Source of the DNA: Streptomyces albospinus
GTDB taxonomy: Bacteria; Actinomycetota; Actinomycetes; Streptomycetales; Streptomycetaceae
NCBI RefSeq assembly: GCF_014648695.1
Contig: NZ_BMRP01000009.1
Location: forward strand, 55,773-119,772
Length of the DNA: 64,000 nt
Direction of reading: 5' to 3'
Both the position numbers and the translations under genes were made by a program. The notes below the pieces were generated by a model that saw nothing but the letters and a program-made list of their open reading frames with translations, made no database searches and was not told the DNA's origin. Positions 62,578-64,000 of this stretch are shown piece by piece. How positions within the stretch are numbered: the first letter of the stretch is position 1; every line of letters begins with the position of its first letter.

Positions 62578-63938
62578 CTGAGTGGAGCTACACCGTAAAG
62601 ATCTGGGCCATCCGGAAGCGCGACTACCGGAAGCCCTACCAAGTCCGCTGGAAGGTGGGCATCCGCCCGCACTCGGAGTCGTTCCTCACGCTGGGCCTGG
62701 CGGAGAGCCGCCGGGCCCAGCTCATCACAGCCGCCCGTGAGGGTGAGCCGTTCGACGTGGACAGTGGACTGCCGAAGTCCCTGGTCGCCAAGGAACGGGA
62801 CATCTCGTGGTACGAGCACGCTCGCAACTACATCGAGATGAAGTGGGACCACTCCCCCGCCTCCACACGGCGGACTCTGGCTGAAGCCATGGCGACCGTG
62901 ACGCCCACGCTGGTGAAGGACACCAAGGGCATGCCCGACGCCAGGGTCGTCCGCGCCGCCCTCTACAGCTGGGGATTCAACAAGAACCGCTGGAAGGAAG
63001 ACGCCCCGGCCGATGTCGCCAAGGTGCTGGACTGGTTCAAGCGCAAGTCGCTGCCCACCTCCGCGCTCGCTGACCGTCTCCTCGTACGGGCCACCCTGAA
63101 CGCTCTTTCCAAGAAGCTGGACGGCAAGACAGCGGCGGCAGGGACGATCCGACGGAAGCGAGCGATCTTCCACAACGCTCTTGAGTACGCGGTGGAGGCC
63201 GAACTACTCACCGAGAACCCGCTTCCCCGCGTCCAGTGGAAAGCACCCGAACAGGTGGCAGAGGAGGTGGACCCGGCTTGCGTCCCGGACCCCGGGCAAG
63301 CCGCCAAGCTCTTGGCCGCCGTACGCGACCAGAGCGCCCGTGGTCGCCGCCTGGTGGGGTTCTTCGGGTGCATGTACTACGCCGCAGCGCGCCCGGCGGA
63401 AGTCATCGGGCTACGCGTCCAGGACTGCGACCTGCCGCGCCGCGGATGGGGCCTGCTCCGGCTCAGGGAGACACGCCCCCGCTCGGGCTCGGCCTGGACG
63501 GACAGCGGTGAAGCTCACGACAAGCGGGGGCTTAAGCACCGGCCGCGGAAGGCGCTCCGGCAGGTTCCGATACCGCCCGAACTGGTCGCCTTGCTGCGCT
63601 GGCACGTCACCGCGTATGGCGCGGCTCCCGACGGCCGGCTGTTTCAGACCAACCGCGGCGGGCTGGTCCAGGACACCGGTTACGGCGAAGTCTGGGCGGA
63701 GGCCCGGTCACGGGCCCTGACTCCCGCCGAACGCGCGTCCTCGCTGGCCAAGCGCCCGTATGACCTTCGTCACGCGGCTGTGTCCACGTGGCTCAGCTCA
63801 GGAGTAGAGCCACAGCTCGTGGCCCTGCGCGCCGGCCACAGCATCACTGTGCTGTTCCGCGTGTACGCCAAGTTCCTCAGCAACGGAGATGAGGCCGCGA
63901 ACGCCAAGATCTCCACTCGTCTGGGGCAACACGGCTGA
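62574..63938 (+). CDS. int: Tyrosine site-specific integrase
   Basis: The 454-residue recombinase has an arm/core-binding N-terminal half and a catalytic domain with R273 (AARPAEVIGLR), the second Arg in YDLRHAAVSTWL (R399, with Tyr in place of the usual His two before), H422 in RAGHSI and the nucleophile Y431 in FRVYAKFL. It catalyses recombination at the tRNA-Tyr att site. It lies at the right end of the element, next to where attP/attR should be. Overlaps xis by 4 bases. Confidence 0.93.
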   Translation: MTEWSYTVKIWAIRKRDYRKPYQVRWKVGIRPHSESFLTLGLAESRRAQLITAAREGEPFDVDSGLPKSLVAKERDISWYEHARNYIEMKWDHSPASTRRTLAEAMATVTPTLVKDTKGMPDARVVRAALYSWGFNKNRWKEDAPADVAKVLDWFKRKSLPTSALADRLLVRATLNALSKKLDGKTAAAGTIRRKRAIFHNALEYAVEAELLTENPLPRVQWKAPEQVAEEVDPACVPDPGQAAKLLAAVRDQSARGRRLVGFFGCMYYAAARPAEVIGLRVQDCDLPRRGWGLLRLRETRPRSGSAWTDSGEAHDKRGLKHRPRKALRQVPIPPELVALLRWHVTAYGAAPDGRLFQTNRGGLVQDTGYGEVWAEARSRALTPAERASSLAKRPYDLRHAAVSTWLSSGVEPQLVALRAGHSITVLFRVYAKFLSNGDEAANAKISTRLGQHG

Positions 63939-63950
63939 CGGTCGGGGAAT

Positions 63951-63970
63951 CCCGTCCACGGCCCGTCCAC
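63951..63970 (+). repeat. Tandem CCCGTCCAC after int (possible arm-type sites)
   Basis: CCCGTCCAC occurs at 63951-63959 and 63962-63970, 11 bases apart, one helical turn, just past the int stop where integrase arm sites are expected. The window ends 30 bases later without reaching the tRNA core. Confidence 0.35.
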
Positions 63971-64000
63971 ACACCCCGAGACGGGGCGTTCGAACACGAG

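Larger units (their letters stand above)
47152..64000. mobile_element. AICE (integrative conjugative element) in tRNA-Tyr
   Basis: From the left att site to the window edge lies a complete set of AICE functions: cargo (NACHT ATPase), GntR-Nudix and XRE regulators, a coupled operon with a GGDEF protein, a TraB-like translocase, Spd-type small membrane proteins, a replication-type protein, a candidate origin, xis and int. SLP1 of S. coelicolor uses tRNA-Tyr as attB. This element shares that target but not evidently its gene content. The right att is outside, so total length is at least 16.8 kb. No RepSA rolling-circle initiator is seen. Confidence 0.88.

Overview
The window is high-GC actinobacterial chromosomal DNA, almost certainly Streptomyces. 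The ribosomal proteins, RpoB/RpoC, SecY, EF-Tu and the aspC–tRNA-Trp–secE–nusG order are of streptomycete type. GTG starts are frequent, rpoB starts with TTG, no tRNA gene encodes its CCA end, and TTA codons are rare except in one acquired gene.

Region 1 (1-24,400, almost all on the minus strand) is the ribosomal supercluster. Read in the direction of transcription it runs rpsL-rpsG-fusA-tuf, then the S10/spc/alpha clusters: rpsJ-rplC-rplD-rplW-rplB-rpsS-rplV-rpsC-rplP-rpmC-rpsQ-rplN-rplX-rplE-rpsN-rpsH-rplF-rplR-rpsE-rpmD-rplO-secY-adk-map-infA-rpmJ-rpsM-rpsK-rpsD-rpoA-rplQ-truA. Many genes are coupled by one-base or ATGA overlaps. Hairpins at several junctions suggest sub-operons or attenuation. 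A plus-strand membrane protein converges on truA at the left edge.

Region 2 (24,500-37,824, minus strand) holds rpoB-rpoC, rplJ-rplL, a lipoprotein, rplK-rplA, nusG, secE and tRNA-Trp. Candidate promoters are visible before rpoB, rpsL, rpsJ and rplK, and strong terminators follow tuf, rpoC, rplL, rplA and nusG.

Region 3 (38,000-47,140) is ordinary housekeeping sequence: an aspartate-type aminotransferase, an adenosine deaminase-like enzyme, murB, a pair of MaoC/HadAB-like hydratases, rpmG, tRNA-Met, tRNA-Thr, an amidohydrolase-like protein with eroded metal sites, an NAD(P)-binding protein, and a quinone reductase divergent from a TetR regulator with a conspicuous paired operator.

Region 4 (47,152 to the right edge) is an integrated actinomycete integrative and conjugative element (AICE). 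Its left junction is a 52-bp 3' half of a tRNA-Tyr gene, the tRNA used as attB by SLP1. Its right side carries xis-int. The right att site and the rebuilt tRNA should lie just beyond the window. Inside are a tyrosine integrase, a MerR-like Xis, a DnaB-N-domain replication-type protein next to a large nested inverted repeat (candidate origin), an FtsK/TraB-like DNA translocase followed by CTAGCACCCC repeats (candidate clt), several small membrane Spd-type proteins, a translationally coupled operon with an intact GGDEF diguanylate cyclase, and a GntR-Nudix fusion recalling pSAM2 KorSA and Pif. The palindrome TGGTGCGCACCA lies before the GntR-Nudix gene and twice before the coupled operon, which suggests one repressor circuit.

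The most unusual locus is at the left end of the element: a 1,210-residue HTH-NACHT STAND ATPase with AT-richer codon use and four TTA codons. A perfect inverted repeat overlaps its probable promoter, and a small membrane protein gene lies divergently from it. It looks like an immunity or abortive-infection module carried as cargo.
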